Below, in pieces: positions 40,123 through 48,003 of a stretch of DNA of 64,000 nucleotides. The stretch is from positions 806,001-870,000 of the forward strand of contig NZ_CP020700.1 in assembly GCF_003932715.1 (NCBI RefSeq), given 5' to 3'. A program made the translations under genes and the position numbers. Each line of letters opens with the position of its first letter. Position 1 is the stretch's first letter. This DNA is from Streptomyces tsukubensis (GTDB taxonomy: Bacteria > Actinomycetota > Actinomycetes > Streptomycetales > Streptomycetaceae). The notes under the pieces are model-generated. The model ran no database searches. It was not told the DNA's origin and saw nothing but the letters and a program-made list of their open reading frames with translations.

Positions 40123-41507
40123 CCGGGATCGGTCTCCTCTGAAGTCAAAGGCCCTGGGGGGGCGGTGAGTGCCAGGCCGTGCACGATCCACCGGCGGTTC
40201 GCGGGGGCGCCGAGTGCGGCGCCGAGGTCGGCGTTCTGCCAGGAGCCGACGGGCCGGGCGGGCAGGCCGAGGGCGGTGGCCGCGAGCTGGGCGTGTCCGA
40301 TGCCGTATCCGGCGAGGAGATGGTCGCGGCGGATCCGGGCGGGTCGGGCGGTCGACGGGCAGCCGACGGCGAGGAGGACGGCTCCGGTGCGGGCGATCCA
40401 GCCCTGGCCCGCGGCCCAGTGGGCGAGGGTGTCGAGGACGGGCCCCACGGCTTCCGTACGCAGACCGCTTCCGGCTCCGGTTCCGGCCCGGCCTCCGGTT
40501 CCGGTTCCGGCCCGGCCTCCGGTTCCGGTTCCGGTTCCGGTTCCGGTTCCGGTCAGCAGTGCGGGGTGGTTGCCGCCGACCGCCAGCCACCATTCGGGCC
40601 CGTCGGGTGCCGCGGCCCGGGCGGCGGTCAGTACACGCAGCAACTGTTCCCGGGTGGGCGGCCGGCCGGTGGCGAGGGCGGCGGGTTCGGCGCTGCGGCG
40701 GGCCCGGAGAGTGTCCGGGTGTGCGGACCTCCGTGCGGTGTACCAGGTGCCGTGCCGGTCTCCCGCGGCGGCGAGCAGCCGCAGGATTCCGCGTGCCGCG
40801 GCGATATCGGGGTGGGGTGCGGCCGTGTCCCGGCCCGGGAGGGCGGCGGGCCCGCCGCCGAGTTCGCCGTCCGGGGTGAGCCGGACGACGGCCAGCGGTA
40901 TGCCGTCGGTACGGCGTCCCGGGGGCGGGGGTACGGCTCCGGCCGCGAGGTCGAGGCAGTAGGCCCCGGCTCCGGCGGCCACCAGGGCGGCCACGGTGTG
41001 CCCGGTGTCCAGCAGCGTCAGCGGCCAGGCCCGGTGCCGGTAGTGGGCGACGGTCCGCTCGGGGGCGACTTCCAGTACGGCGAAGGCGCCGCGGGCCACG
41101 GGCGCGGACGGGGGTAGGAGGGGATGGAGCCGGTGGGTGCCGGGCTCGTAGGCGTACTGTCCGGCGGGCAGTCCGGCGCCGGGTCCGGCGAGCAGCCGTA
41201 CGGCGACGGGGTGCAGCGCCCCGGCGGAAGGGACGGGCCGGAAGCGGCCGCCCGCGACGGAGTTCCGCAGCAGCGGGTCCAGTGCCGCGGGCACGGGCAG
41301 GCCCCGGTCCCGCCGGTGCGGGGCGACGGGCCGGTACGGCAGATCGGGCCCGGGCCTCCGGGCCGAACGGGCCAGGGCGAGGGCGGCGGTCACGGTCGGC
41401 ACCGCCGCCCGGGGCGCCTCCGGGAGGGCCGGGCCGTTCGCCGCCGGCCGTGCCCGCGTCGCCGGTCGGTCGGCTGTCGGTGCAGCCTGCATCGGGGTGT
41501 TCCTCAC
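40119..41507 (-). CDS. SagB-type azoline dehydrogenase (nitroreductase fold)
   Basis: A 462-aa protein with two halves resembling nitroreductase-like SagB/ThcOx FMN oxidoreductases. The first half contains RFRPVPSAGALHPVAVRLL, the hallmark of SagB-like proteins, and LDTGHTVAALVAAGAGA. The second half carries RRSAEPAALATG, WWLAVGGNHPALL and DHLLAGYGIGHAQLAATALG. In azole RiPP pathways this enzyme oxidises azolines to azoles with FMN. A low-complexity Gly-Thr run near residues 320-350 links the halves and corresponds to GGTTCC repeats in the DNA (40475-40553). The GTG start overlaps the YcaO stop by four bases; an ATG 15 bases later is an alternative. Confidence 0.82.
   Translation of the reverse strand: MRNTPMQAAPTADRPATRARPAANGPALPEAPRAAVPTVTAALALARSARRPGPDLPYRPVAPHRRDRGLPVPAALDPLLRNSVAGGRFRPVPSAGALHPVAVRLLAGPGAGLPAGQYAYEPGTHRLHPLLPPSAPVARGAFAVLEVAPERTVAHYRHRAWPLTLLDTGHTVAALVAAGAGAYCLDLAAGAVPPPPGRRTDGIPLAVVRLTPDGELGGGPAALPGRDTAAPHPDIAAARGILRLLAAAGDRHGTWYTARRSAHPDTLRARRSAEPAALATGRPPTREQLLRVLTAARAAAPDGPEWWLAVGGNHPALLTGTGTGTGTGTGGRAGTGTGGRAGTGAGSGLRTEAVGPVLDTLAHWAAGQGWIARTGAVLLAVGCPSTARPARIRRDHLLAGYGIGHAQLAATALGLPARPVGSWQNADLGAALGAPANRRWIVHGLALTAPPGPLTSEETDPG
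40475..40553. repeat. GGTTCC hexamer and 24-bp repeats inside the SagB-like gene
   Basis: Tandem GGTTCC-type hexamers plus two copies of a longer unit containing CCCGGCCTCC encode a Gly-Thr linker. Copy number could vary in steps that keep the frame. Confidence 0.7.
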
Positions 41508-42886
41508 ATGTGCGGCGGCGGAACGAGCGTGAAGTGATCCGCACGCGTGGGTGGTTCGGCGCGCCAGCCGCGTTCGACGGCGGCCGTGGCGAACCGGGGG
41601 CTGCCGAAGTAGGCGAAGGCGGCCGGGGCGTTCGGGATCAGCCCGGTGACCAGGGTGCGGACCACGCGCAGTTCGGTGCGGGCGACGTCCTCCGTGGTCA
41701 GGTCGACGGTGAGGACGCGATGTCCGCGCTCCGCCAGCGCGGCGCGGAGGCGGTCCCGGTCACCGGCCGGGATGTCGGTGACGGGGACGGTGCCGAGGGC
41801 GGGCCGGGTGAACCGGCGGGCGAGGGGCGCGGTGCGCGGGTCGAGCCACACCTGCACCTGTGCGCCGAGGTCCCGTACCGCGGCGAAGTCGTCGCCGCAG
41901 TCGTCGAGGTAGCGCCGGTCGGCGCGGTGGTCGAAGTAGAGGCCGCGGGCGAGCAGTCCGGCGTCGACGGCGCGGAAGACCCAGCCGTCCGGGTCGGTGG
42001 TGCCCTGGGTGAACACCCAGGTGTGGACGGCTTCGAGTACGGCCTTGCGGACGGCTTCCGCCGGGTCGTAGCGGCAGGCGAACCCGGCCGCGTACAGGCC
42101 CCGGCGGGGGTCGTGGACGAGTGCGGCGGCGCAGGGCGCGAACTCGGAGGGCAGTTCGACGGCGCTGATCTCCAGGGCGCAGCCGGCGAGGTCGTCGGCG
42201 AGTCCGGGTACGGAGTCGAGGTCGATGCCGCGGGTGGGTCCTTCGAGATGCCACCACAGTTCCAGGGCGTCGCGTTCGACGGTTTCGAGGAGGCCGCGTT
42301 CGGCGGCGTCGTCGAGGCCCCGGCCGGTGGCGATGCCCGCGTAGTTGAGGTGGTGGGTGCGGGGCAATTCCCGCAGCGGGCCCTGCCGCCAGTTGAGATG
42401 GGAGAGGGCGACGGGCACCCAGCACGGCTGCCCGTTCTCGTCGGCGGGGGTCCAGAGGGCGGGGGTGTCGGGGGTGAGGGGCCGGTAGGGGAAGCCGGGG
42501 CGGGCGTACTGCCAGTCGGCGTAGGCGGGTACCTCGCCCGGCCCGTACACCCGGTGCCCTTCGGCGGTGAGTTCGGCGGCGGTGGCCCGGCGCGGTGCCC
42601 GGGGGTGGCCGGGGGGCGGGAGCCGGTTGCCGCAGTAGCGTTCCACGGCCTCGGCGACGGCCGCGATCCGGGCGCCTTCGGGGTCGCCGAAGGTAGTGCC
42701 GAGGGAGACCCGGTCGGCGGGCCAGGCCCCGAAGCGGCGGGCGTCGGACACGTCCGCCGTCATGGCGGTGTAGCGGGGCGGGGCCCCGGCGGGGTGCGGT
42801 ACGGGCCGGACGTCGCGGACGATTCCGCAGACGGGGTCGGTGAGATGGCCGATGGGCAGCGGTGCGGGGGCGGTCGCGGTGGTCAT
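41504..42886 (-). CDS. YcaO cyclodehydratase of azole RiPP cluster
   Basis: A 460-aa YcaO-domain protein (PF02624), the ATP-dependent enzyme that converts Cys/Ser/Thr side chains of a precursor peptide to azolines. ATP/Mg-binding motifs are visible: AEAVERYCG at about 79-87 and ETVERDALELWW at about 201-212, with NYAGIATGRG between them and the EAVRKAVLEAVHTWVF helix later. The C-terminus is LVPPPHM, a weak version of the PxPxP tail of azoline-forming YcaOs. No TfuA partner is nearby; the E1-like protein at 44424 supplies leader binding, which favours azoline rather than thioamide chemistry. ATG 42886 follows AGGAGA and overlaps the hydrolase stop. Confidence 0.9.
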   Translation of the reverse strand: MTTATAPAPLPIGHLTDPVCGIVRDVRPVPHPAGAPPRYTAMTADVSDARRFGAWPADRVSLGTTFGDPEGARIAAVAEAVERYCGNRLPPPGHPRAPRRATAAELTAEGHRVYGPGEVPAYADWQYARPGFPYRPLTPDTPALWTPADENGQPCWVPVALSHLNWRQGPLRELPRTHHLNYAGIATGRGLDDAAERGLLETVERDALELWWHLEGPTRGIDLDSVPGLADDLAGCALEISAVELPSEFAPCAAALVHDPRRGLYAAGFACRYDPAEAVRKAVLEAVHTWVFTQGTTDPDGWVFRAVDAGLLARGLYFDHRADRRYLDDCGDDFAAVRDLGAQVQVWLDPRTAPLARRFTRPALGTVPVTDIPAGDRDRLRAALAERGHRVLTVDLTTEDVARTELRVVRTLVTGLIPNAPAAFAYFGSPRFATAAVERGWRAEPPTRADHFTLVPPPHM

Positions 42887-44427
42887 GTGCGTATCTCCTG
42901 GGAGAGGTCCGGTACGGCGCCGGAGCCGCGCAGTTCGGTGACGGGCAGCAGCAGTGCGCAGGCGCCGGGGCGCAGGGTCCGGTGCGAGGGCAGGAGCCGG
43001 ACGGCGGTGACGGGGTCCTCCCCGGTGTGGGGGTTGCGGGCGTGGGCGGGGAAGTGGTGTCCGGTGGCTTCGATCCGGATCCGGGTGCCTGCGGGCAGCC
43101 TGCGGGCGAGGGGGCCGAGGGGCACGGTGACGGTGGACCAGGTGCCGGGTGGGCGGGTGGTACGGGCGGTGCCGAGGGCGAGGGGTTCGGCGCGGCCCTG
43201 CGGGTCGAGGGCGACGAGGCGGACGAACCAGTCGGCGGCCGGGGTGTCGGCGGTGGCGTGGAGTTCGGCGGCGGCCGGGCCGAGGAGGTCGGTGTCGCGG
43301 GTCAGGGGCGCGGTGACGAAGAGGGCCCGGTCCGCGGGTTCGTCCGGGGTCCGCGGCGGGTCGGCGCGGAGTTCGTCGGAGCGTACGGGGCGGGCGGGGT
43401 CGGCGCGGAAGTCGGCACCGTACAGCAGGGTGACGTCCAGCGGCCCGGCGGCCAGGGGGAAGCGGCGGGCGGCGGCGGGCTCGACGAGGGCGTCCGCCGG
43501 GAACCAGTGCGGGGTTCCGGCGAGGGCGACGGCGCCGCTTCTGCCCGCGGGCGGGCTGCCCCCGCACACGGCGCGGGCCCAGTCGGCGGTGAGTCCGCCG
43601 GTGTCGACGCGGTGTTCGGGACGGGCGCCGGGGCCGGGGTCCCGGGCCAGCCGGTGGCCCCAGGGTCCGAGGAGCAGCCCGGCGGGGCCGCCCCAGGCGC
43701 GCCAGAGGGCGAGGGTGTCGGCGGCGAAGGGGTCGTGGGTGCCGCCGATCGCGAGCAGGGGGATGCGGGCGGCGGGCGCGTCCCGGACGATGCGGTCGGT
43801 GCGGCGGGCTTGCCAGATGCCCGGCCAGGAGGGCAGGGCGCGTCCGAGGCGGGCGGGCAGGTCCCCGACCGGGAGATGGGCGAGGAGGCCGGGGTCCTTC
43901 GACAGGAGCCGGTCGAGGGCGGCGGGGTCGGAGTCGGCGCGGTCGCCGTGCGCGGCCCACCAGCCGGCCCGGCCGAGGAGGCGTTCGGCGCCGGAGGGTT
44001 CCCGGGCGGTCTCGCCGGTGCCGAGCGCGGGTACGGCGGCGACGACCCCGTCGGGCGGCACGCCGTCGCTGCCCCCGGCCGCGGTGACCAGGGCGCAGTA
44101 GGCGGCGTAGGAGGATCCGGCGGCGACGACGCGTCCGTTGCTCCAGCGGCGGCCGCGGATCCACCGCAGGGTCGCGGCGCCGTCGGTCTCCTCGTGGGTG
44201 TAGGGCCGCCAGTCGCCGCCGGAGCCGTACCGTCCGCGGACGTCCTGGACGACGGCGGCGAATCCGAGCGCGGTCCAGGCGCGGGCTTCGTGCCGGTGGG
44301 CGCTGCGCCCGTAGGGGGTGCGGACGAGGACGGCCGGGTACGGGTGTCCGGCGGGACCGGTCGGCGGGAGGTGGACGTCGGTGGCGAGGAACACCCCGCC
44401 GGAGGGCACCCGGACGGTCCGGGTCAC
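42883..44427 (-). CDS. CocE/NonD-type alpha/beta hydrolase
   Basis: A 514-aa S15/CocE-like hydrolase (X-Pro dipeptidyl-peptidase superfamily) with a C-terminal jelly-roll PepX_C-like domain (from about residue 330, GPLDVTLLYGADFR). The nucleophile region reads AAGSSYAAY, with Ser106 in the GxSYxx context; the Asp is expected in GGTHDPF and the His in GPWGHR. The preceding strand AAVVQDVRGRYGSGGDW is diagnostic. In this operon it is a candidate for trimming the leader or the acidic tail of the modified precursor, or for N-terminal release of dipeptides. Starts with GTG 44427 overlapping the leader-binding protein stop by four bases. Confidence 0.85.
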   Translation of the reverse strand: MTRTVRVPSGGVFLATDVHLPPTGPAGHPYPAVLVRTPYGRSAHRHEARAWTALGFAAVVQDVRGRYGSGGDWRPYTHEETDGAATLRWIRGRRWSNGRVVAAGSSYAAYCALVTAAGGSDGVPPDGVVAAVPALGTGETAREPSGAERLLGRAGWWAAHGDRADSDPAALDRLLSKDPGLLAHLPVGDLPARLGRALPSWPGIWQARRTDRIVRDAPAARIPLLAIGGTHDPFAADTLALWRAWGGPAGLLLGPWGHRLARDPGPGARPEHRVDTGGLTADWARAVCGGSPPAGRSGAVALAGTPHWFPADALVEPAAARRFPLAAGPLDVTLLYGADFRADPARPVRSDELRADPPRTPDEPADRALFVTAPLTRDTDLLGPAAAELHATADTPAADWFVRLVALDPQGRAEPLALGTARTTRPPGTWSTVTVPLGPLARRLPAGTRIRIEATGHHFPAHARNPHTGEDPVTAVRLLPSHRTLRPGACALLLPVTELRGSGAVPDLSQEIRT

Positions 44428-45476
44428 GGGGTGTTCCGTCCGGCCGGGAGCGGGGCGCACTCCGGGACCGGGAGGACGGGGTGCGCGGTCGTGGTCAGAT
44501 CGCGGAGGTCGATCCGGCGCAGCACCGGGGGTGTCCGGTCCGGGCCGAGGAGGAGCCGGGTCATGAGGTCGTGCACGAGGAGGGCGGCCGTGAAGACCGC
44601 AGTGGCTTCGGTGTGCCGGGGGCCGTTGTCGGGGGTCCGTGATCCGGCCCAGTAGGCGGCGAGTTCGCGGTGGGCGGGGGTGGCGGCCAGGCGGCGCAGC
44701 CGGATATCGGCGGAGGTGGTTCCGTACGGTCCGGCGGCCGGGGGTTCCAGCCAGGCTTCGGCGCCCTCGCGGTGGCAGCGCGCCCAGAGCACACCGTCGC
44801 GGGAGAGCCGGTCGGCGCGGTCCCACAGCCCGGGGGGTACCGGGCGGTCGAGGCACCAGACGACGGCGGTACGGGCTCCGGCGACGGCCCGGGCCGGGAG
44901 GGCGTCCGCGGCGGTGGGCACCGGTTCGGCACCGGCCGCGCGGGCGAGCCGGGCCACGGGGCGGGTGAGCACCGGATCGCCCAGGAGGAGGAGGGTGGTT
45001 CCGGTGAGGGGGCGGTCGGTGGCGGGGTCCGGGTCCCGGGTTGCGTATCCGGCGTCCTCGAAGGCGGCGAGCAGCCGGTCAAGAGCGGGTGCGGGCATAC
45101 GGCCGGATGCGGGGACGGGGTCCGGGGCGGTGCGTGCGGGACGGGGCACCGGGGCGGCGTCCCGTACGGGAAGGGGAGCGCCGTCGCACGGCGGCGCGGG
45201 CACCGGGCCCCGGCCGTGCGGGCCTTCACCGGTCGGCCCGGCCGGAGGACGCGCGTCACGGGGCGGCGAGACCGTCCGCCGTACCGGGACCGGCCCGGCA
45301 GCGGGGGGCGGTTCCGGCGCCGCGAGGGGCCCGCCGCCGAACAGGCGGACGAGGTCCGCCTCGGGAACGTCCGCGGTGTCGACCCGGAGGAAGGTGCCGT
45401 CGGGGGTACGCAGGGCCAGCCCCCTGCCGGGCACGGTAACCAGGGCGGTCCCGGGGTTGAGGCGGGGGGTGTTCAC
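44424..45476 (-). CDS. TOMM leader-peptide-binding E1-like protein
   Basis: A 350-aa partner of YcaO with the layout of the actinobacterial 'TOMM precursor leader peptide-binding' proteins. The N-terminal 50 residues (RLNPGTALVTVPGRGLALRT) look like a RiPP recognition element. A Pro-rich linker follows, then an E1-like Rossmann segment TTLLLLGDPVLTRPVARLAR near residue 160 and the closing motif HPVLPVPECAPL. The Cys-x2-Cys zinc tetrad of ThiF proteins is not seen, so adenylation is unlikely. It should present the 45872-46012 peptide to YcaO. GTG 45476 has a GAGGAG site. Upstream lies 395 bases containing a hairpin and repeats. Confidence 0.75.
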   Translation of the reverse strand: MNTPRLNPGTALVTVPGRGLALRTPDGTFLRVDTADVPEADLVRLFGGGPLAAPEPPPAAGPVPVRRTVSPPRDARPPAGPTGEGPHGRGPVPAPPCDGAPLPVRDAAPVPRPARTAPDPVPASGRMPAPALDRLLAAFEDAGYATRDPDPATDRPLTGTTLLLLGDPVLTRPVARLARAAGAEPVPTAADALPARAVAGARTAVVWCLDRPVPPGLWDRADRLSRDGVLWARCHREGAEAWLEPPAAGPYGTTSADIRLRRLAATPAHRELAAYWAGSRTPDNGPRHTEATAVFTAALLVHDLMTRLLLGPDRTPPVLRRIDLRDLTTTAHPVLPVPECAPLPAGRNTP

Positions 45477-45776
45477 GATCGGGCTCCTCGGCTCGGGCGG
45501 ATGCTGCGCGACTTCGCGCCGGTCCCGGCGCTCCTTCTGTGGTTCGGTCCTCGGCCTCCGGGGCCGAGACCCGCCGGGCCTTCCCTCCGGGCCCCCGGCC
45601 GGGTCCTGTCCGGGCGGTCTCCGGGCCCGGCCGGTGCTGTGACCGGAGAGGCCTGCCGTGGGGCGGCGGGTCCCCGGCCCTGCGGCCGGGCGGGGTCGTA
45701 TGTGCGCGGTCCGGCCACGCGGCGGGGGTCCGCCGGGGCCGGGGAGTGCCGTGCAATCCCCCGGACGGGGCGGGGC

Positions 45777-45823
45777 GGACGGCTGCCGGGCGTGCTCGGG
45801 GAGGCGGCGCCCGGCAGCCGTCC
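45777..45823 (-). terminator. Attenuator/terminator downstream of precursor gene
   Basis: Perfect 15-bp inverted repeat (45777-45791 with 45809-45823) and a 17-base loop, 49 bases after the precursor stop. It would lower read-through into the biosynthetic genes, giving more precursor than enzyme, as is usual in RiPP operons. Confidence 0.7.
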
Positions 45824-45862
45824 GGTCAAACGGTCAAACGGTCATGCGGCTGAGCGGTCAAG
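45823..45862. repeat. Five degenerate 8-bp tandem repeats
   Basis: CGGTCAAA, CGGTCAAA, CGGTCATG, CGGCTGAG, CGGTCAAG lie in tandem between the precursor stop and the hairpin. Function unknown. Confidence 0.75.
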
Positions 45863-45871
45863 CAGGGGGCG

Positions 45872-46012
45872 TCACTCGCCGGCGTCGGCCTCGACGTCCG
45901 CAGCGGCCGCGTCGTCGAACGGGTTCTCGACGAGCGCGTTGCAGTGGCTGGCCGACAGGTGCGCGAGCTGCGCCGGGTCGGCGATCGGGGCGAACACCTT
46001 GTGCTGGTCCAC
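45872..46012 (-). CDS. Azole RiPP precursor peptide, 46 aa
   Basis: A 46-aa peptide in the position expected of a RiPP precursor, directly upstream of the leader-binding/YcaO operon. It starts VDQHKVFAPIADPAQLAHL (leader-like; with F7, I10 and L16 as possible RRE contacts). It continues SASHCNALVENPF, containing Ser20, Ser22 and Cys24, the only Ser and Cys residues and so the only cyclodehydration sites. The tail is Asp/Glu/Ala-rich. There is no Thr. His18, His23, a possible Cys24 thiazole and five or six acidic residues could bind metal. The GTG at 46012 has AAAGGA nine bases upstream. The Zur-type box lies 61-75 bases upstream. Another longer reading in a different frame (45826-46059) is Ser/Arg-rich and not credible. 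Confidence 0.8.
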   Translation of the reverse strand: MDQHKVFAPIADPAQLAHLSASHCNALVENPFDDAAAADVEADAGE

Positions 46013-46072
46013 GGCGTGGATTCCTTTCGTCCTACGGATGTGCCCGCGGTCGCGAACACATCCCCACCTTAA

Positions 46073-46087
46073 TGAATATGATTTTCA
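46073..46087. promoter_or_regulatory. Zur-type box upstream of RiPP precursor
   Basis: TGAATATGATTTTCA differs at one position from the actinobacterial Zur palindrome TGAAAATGATTTTCA. The symmetry extends to 19 bp (AATGAATATGATTTTCATT, 46071-46089; 16 of 18 arm positions pair). It overlaps the ATPase stop codon and is the only AT-rich patch in the area. Confidence 0.7.
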
Positions 46088-46996
46088 TTCCGCAATGCCT
46101 TCGGTGATCGGCACGGGGTGATCCGGGTAACAGACGGGCCAGCCGCCTTCGGGATCGGTGCCGACCCGTCCGGCCACCCCCAGCACCCCGGCGAGCAGTT
46201 GGGGTGTGACGACCTCCCGGGGCGGGCCGTCCGCGGCCACCACACCGCCCTTCAGGGCGACGATCCGGTCCGCGAACCGGGCCGCCTGGCCCAGGTCGTG
46301 CAGGACCATCAGCACCGTCAGACCGCGTTCGCGGCGCAGCCGGTCCACCGTCGCGAGCACATCGAGCTGATGGCGCAGGTCCAGGAAGGTGGTGGGTTCG
46401 TCGAGCAGGAGGACCCGGGTGTCCTGGGCGAGCGCCATCGCGAGCCGGACCCGCTGGCGTTCCCCTCCGGAGAGGGAGGCCACCGGGCGGTCCGCCCATA
46501 CCGCGACCCCGACGTCGGCCATGGCCCGCGCGGTGACCGCGTCGTCGCCGCCGCGCAGCATGCCGAGCGGCCCCCGGGCGGCGTACCGCCCCTGGCAGAC
46601 CAGTTGACGCACCGTCATTCCGGCGGCGGGCTGCGCCGACTGGTGGAGCAGGGCGGCCTTCCGGGCCGCGTCACGGCGGGCCAGTCGGGCGACGTCGTCG
46701 CCGTCGAGCCGGATCCGGCCCCGTGACGGACGCAGCAGCCCGGCGCAGAGCCTGAGCAGGGTGCTCTTGCCGCAGCCGTTGAGGCCGATCAGGGCGACGG
46801 ACTCGCCGTCCCGTACGGTCAGCTCCACCCCGCGGAGGACCTCTCGTCCGGGGTAGCCGAAGTGGACGTCCTCCGCCCGGACCACCACTCCCCCGCCGTC
46901 CGCGGCGGCCCGGCCGTCCGGCGAATCCGGCGCCTTCCCGCCTTCGCGGTCCGCCGTGGTCGCACCCGGCCCCCGTTCCCGACCGGTTTCCTTCAT
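46085..46996 (-). CDS. FecE-type ABC ATPase, metallophore import
   Basis: A 303-aa import ATPase. A 40-residue charged N-terminal extension precedes the fold. Walker A GLNGCGKSTLL, Q-loop LLHQSAQPAAGMTV, signature LSGGERQRVRLAM, Walker B VLLLDEPTTFLDLRHQ and H-loop VLHDLGQAARFAD are all of the FecE/FhuC/BtuD type used for siderophores and other metallophores. Overlaps the permease upstream by four bases. Its stop codon lies inside the Zur-type box for the precursor gene. Confidence 0.92.
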   Translation of the reverse strand: MKETGRERGPGATTADREGGKAPDSPDGRAAADGGGVVVRAEDVHFGYPGREVLRGVELTVRDGESVALIGLNGCGKSTLLRLCAGLLRPSRGRIRLDGDDVARLARRDAARKAALLHQSAQPAAGMTVRQLVCQGRYAARGPLGMLRGGDDAVTARAMADVGVAVWADRPVASLSGGERQRVRLAMALAQDTRVLLLDEPTTFLDLRHQLDVLATVDRLRRERGLTVLMVLHDLGQAARFADRIVALKGGVVAADGPPREVVTPQLLAGVLGVAGRVGTDPEGGWPVCYPDHPVPITEGIAE

Positions 46997-48003
46997 GCCG
47001 ATGTCTCCTCCTCACGGATACGGCGGGCCACGATCAGCAGCAGTGCCGCGCCCGCGCAGGTGGTCAGCGCCCCGGTCGGGACGCTCAGCCGGTCGGCGTC
47101 CAGGACGCCGGTCAGCAGCCGGGACAGCGCCTGGGCGGCGGCGTCCGCCCCGCCGACCACCGCAGCTCCGGTGAGCGCCGCACCCGGCAGGGCCGTGCGC
47201 AGGTCGGCTCCGTACAGCGCGAACGCGAGGTGCGGGACGAGCAGTCCGACGAAGCCGAGGGCGCCGACGGTGGCCACCGCCCCGGCGGTCAGGGCGACGG
47301 CGCAGGCGAGGGCGGCGAGCCGGAGGCGTCCGGTGGCCAGTCCGCGGGCTGCGGCCTCGTCTTCGCCGCAACGCAGCAGGGTCAGCGGCGCGGCCAGGGC
47401 CCAGGCGGCGAGCAGCCAGCACAGCGCCCAGGGCCAGAGCAGGTTCCAGTGGTCGTGGACCCGGCCCTCGGTGGAGCCGACCAGCCACTGGACGACGCTG
47501 CCCAGTTCGCCGGGGGCGGCCAGGAGGACCATGGCGGTCGCCCCGGACAGGACGGCCGAGACCAGGACGCCGTAGACGGCGGTGCCGAAGGGGTCGGCAC
47601 GTTCGCGGCCGGTGAGCAGCCACAGCAGCCCCGCTCCCGCGAAGCCGCCGATGACGGCCGCGACCACCACGGCCCCGGGCGACTGCCAGCCGGCGAGCCC
47701 GGCGCCCGAGGCGACGACCGCCCCGAGGACCGCGCCCGGGGCGACGCCGGTCACTTCGGGTCCGGCGAGCGGATTGGCCAGCGCGGACTGGAGCACGATG
47801 CCCGCGACCCCGAGACAGGCACCCGCGGTGAGCGCCACCAGGGCGCGCGGCAGCCGCAGTTCGAGAACGATGTGCCGGTCGAGGGGTGAGCCGCCGCCCA
47901 TGAGCACCTCCCAGACCCCCGCGGGTCCCAGGGCCCGCCCGGCGGTCATTCCGGCGCATCCGGCGGCCACCACCAGCACGAGGAGCAGCAGCAGACGTCT
48001 CAT
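46993..48003 (-). CDS. FecCD-family permease 2
   Basis: A 336-aa permease of the BtuC/FecD family with nine or ten helices. Family blocks: LELRLPRALVALTAGACLGVAG followed by GIVLQSALANPLAGPEVTGV, and later GFVGLLVPHLAFALYGAD and PTGALTTCAGAALLLIVARR. It is paired with the permease at 48000, as in two-permease metallophore importers. Four-base overlaps on both sides. Confidence 0.92.
   Translation of the reverse strand: MRRLLLLLVLVVAAGCAGMTAGRALGPAGVWEVLMGGGSPLDRHIVLELRLPRALVALTAGACLGVAGIVLQSALANPLAGPEVTGVAPGAVLGAVVASGAGLAGWQSPGAVVVAAVIGGFAGAGLLWLLTGRERADPFGTAVYGVLVSAVLSGATAMVLLAAPGELGSVVQWLVGSTEGRVHDHWNLLWPWALCWLLAAWALAAPLTLLRCGEDEAAARGLATGRLRLAALACAVALTAGAVATVGALGFVGLLVPHLAFALYGADLRTALPGAALTGAAVVGGADAAAQALSRLLTGVLDADRLSVPTGALTTCAGAALLLIVARRIREEETSA

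Larger units (their letters stand above)
45477..45871. other. Spacer between precursor and biosynthetic operon
   Basis: 395 bases with no supported gene on either strand. It contains the 8-bp tandem repeats and the hairpin described separately, followed by GC-rich sequence of no recognised content up to the GAGGAG site of the leader-binding gene. Confidence 0.5.

Noticed and set aside
40475..40553. Possible CRISPR-like repeat
   Set aside because: The short GGTTCC units are contiguous without unique spacers and encode a Gly-Thr linker.
45826..46059. 77-codon minus-strand reading in another frame over the precursor gene
   Set aside because: Ser/Arg/Thr-rich shadow with no ribosome site. The 46-aa frame has a ribosome site, low Ser content and a RiPP-like layout.
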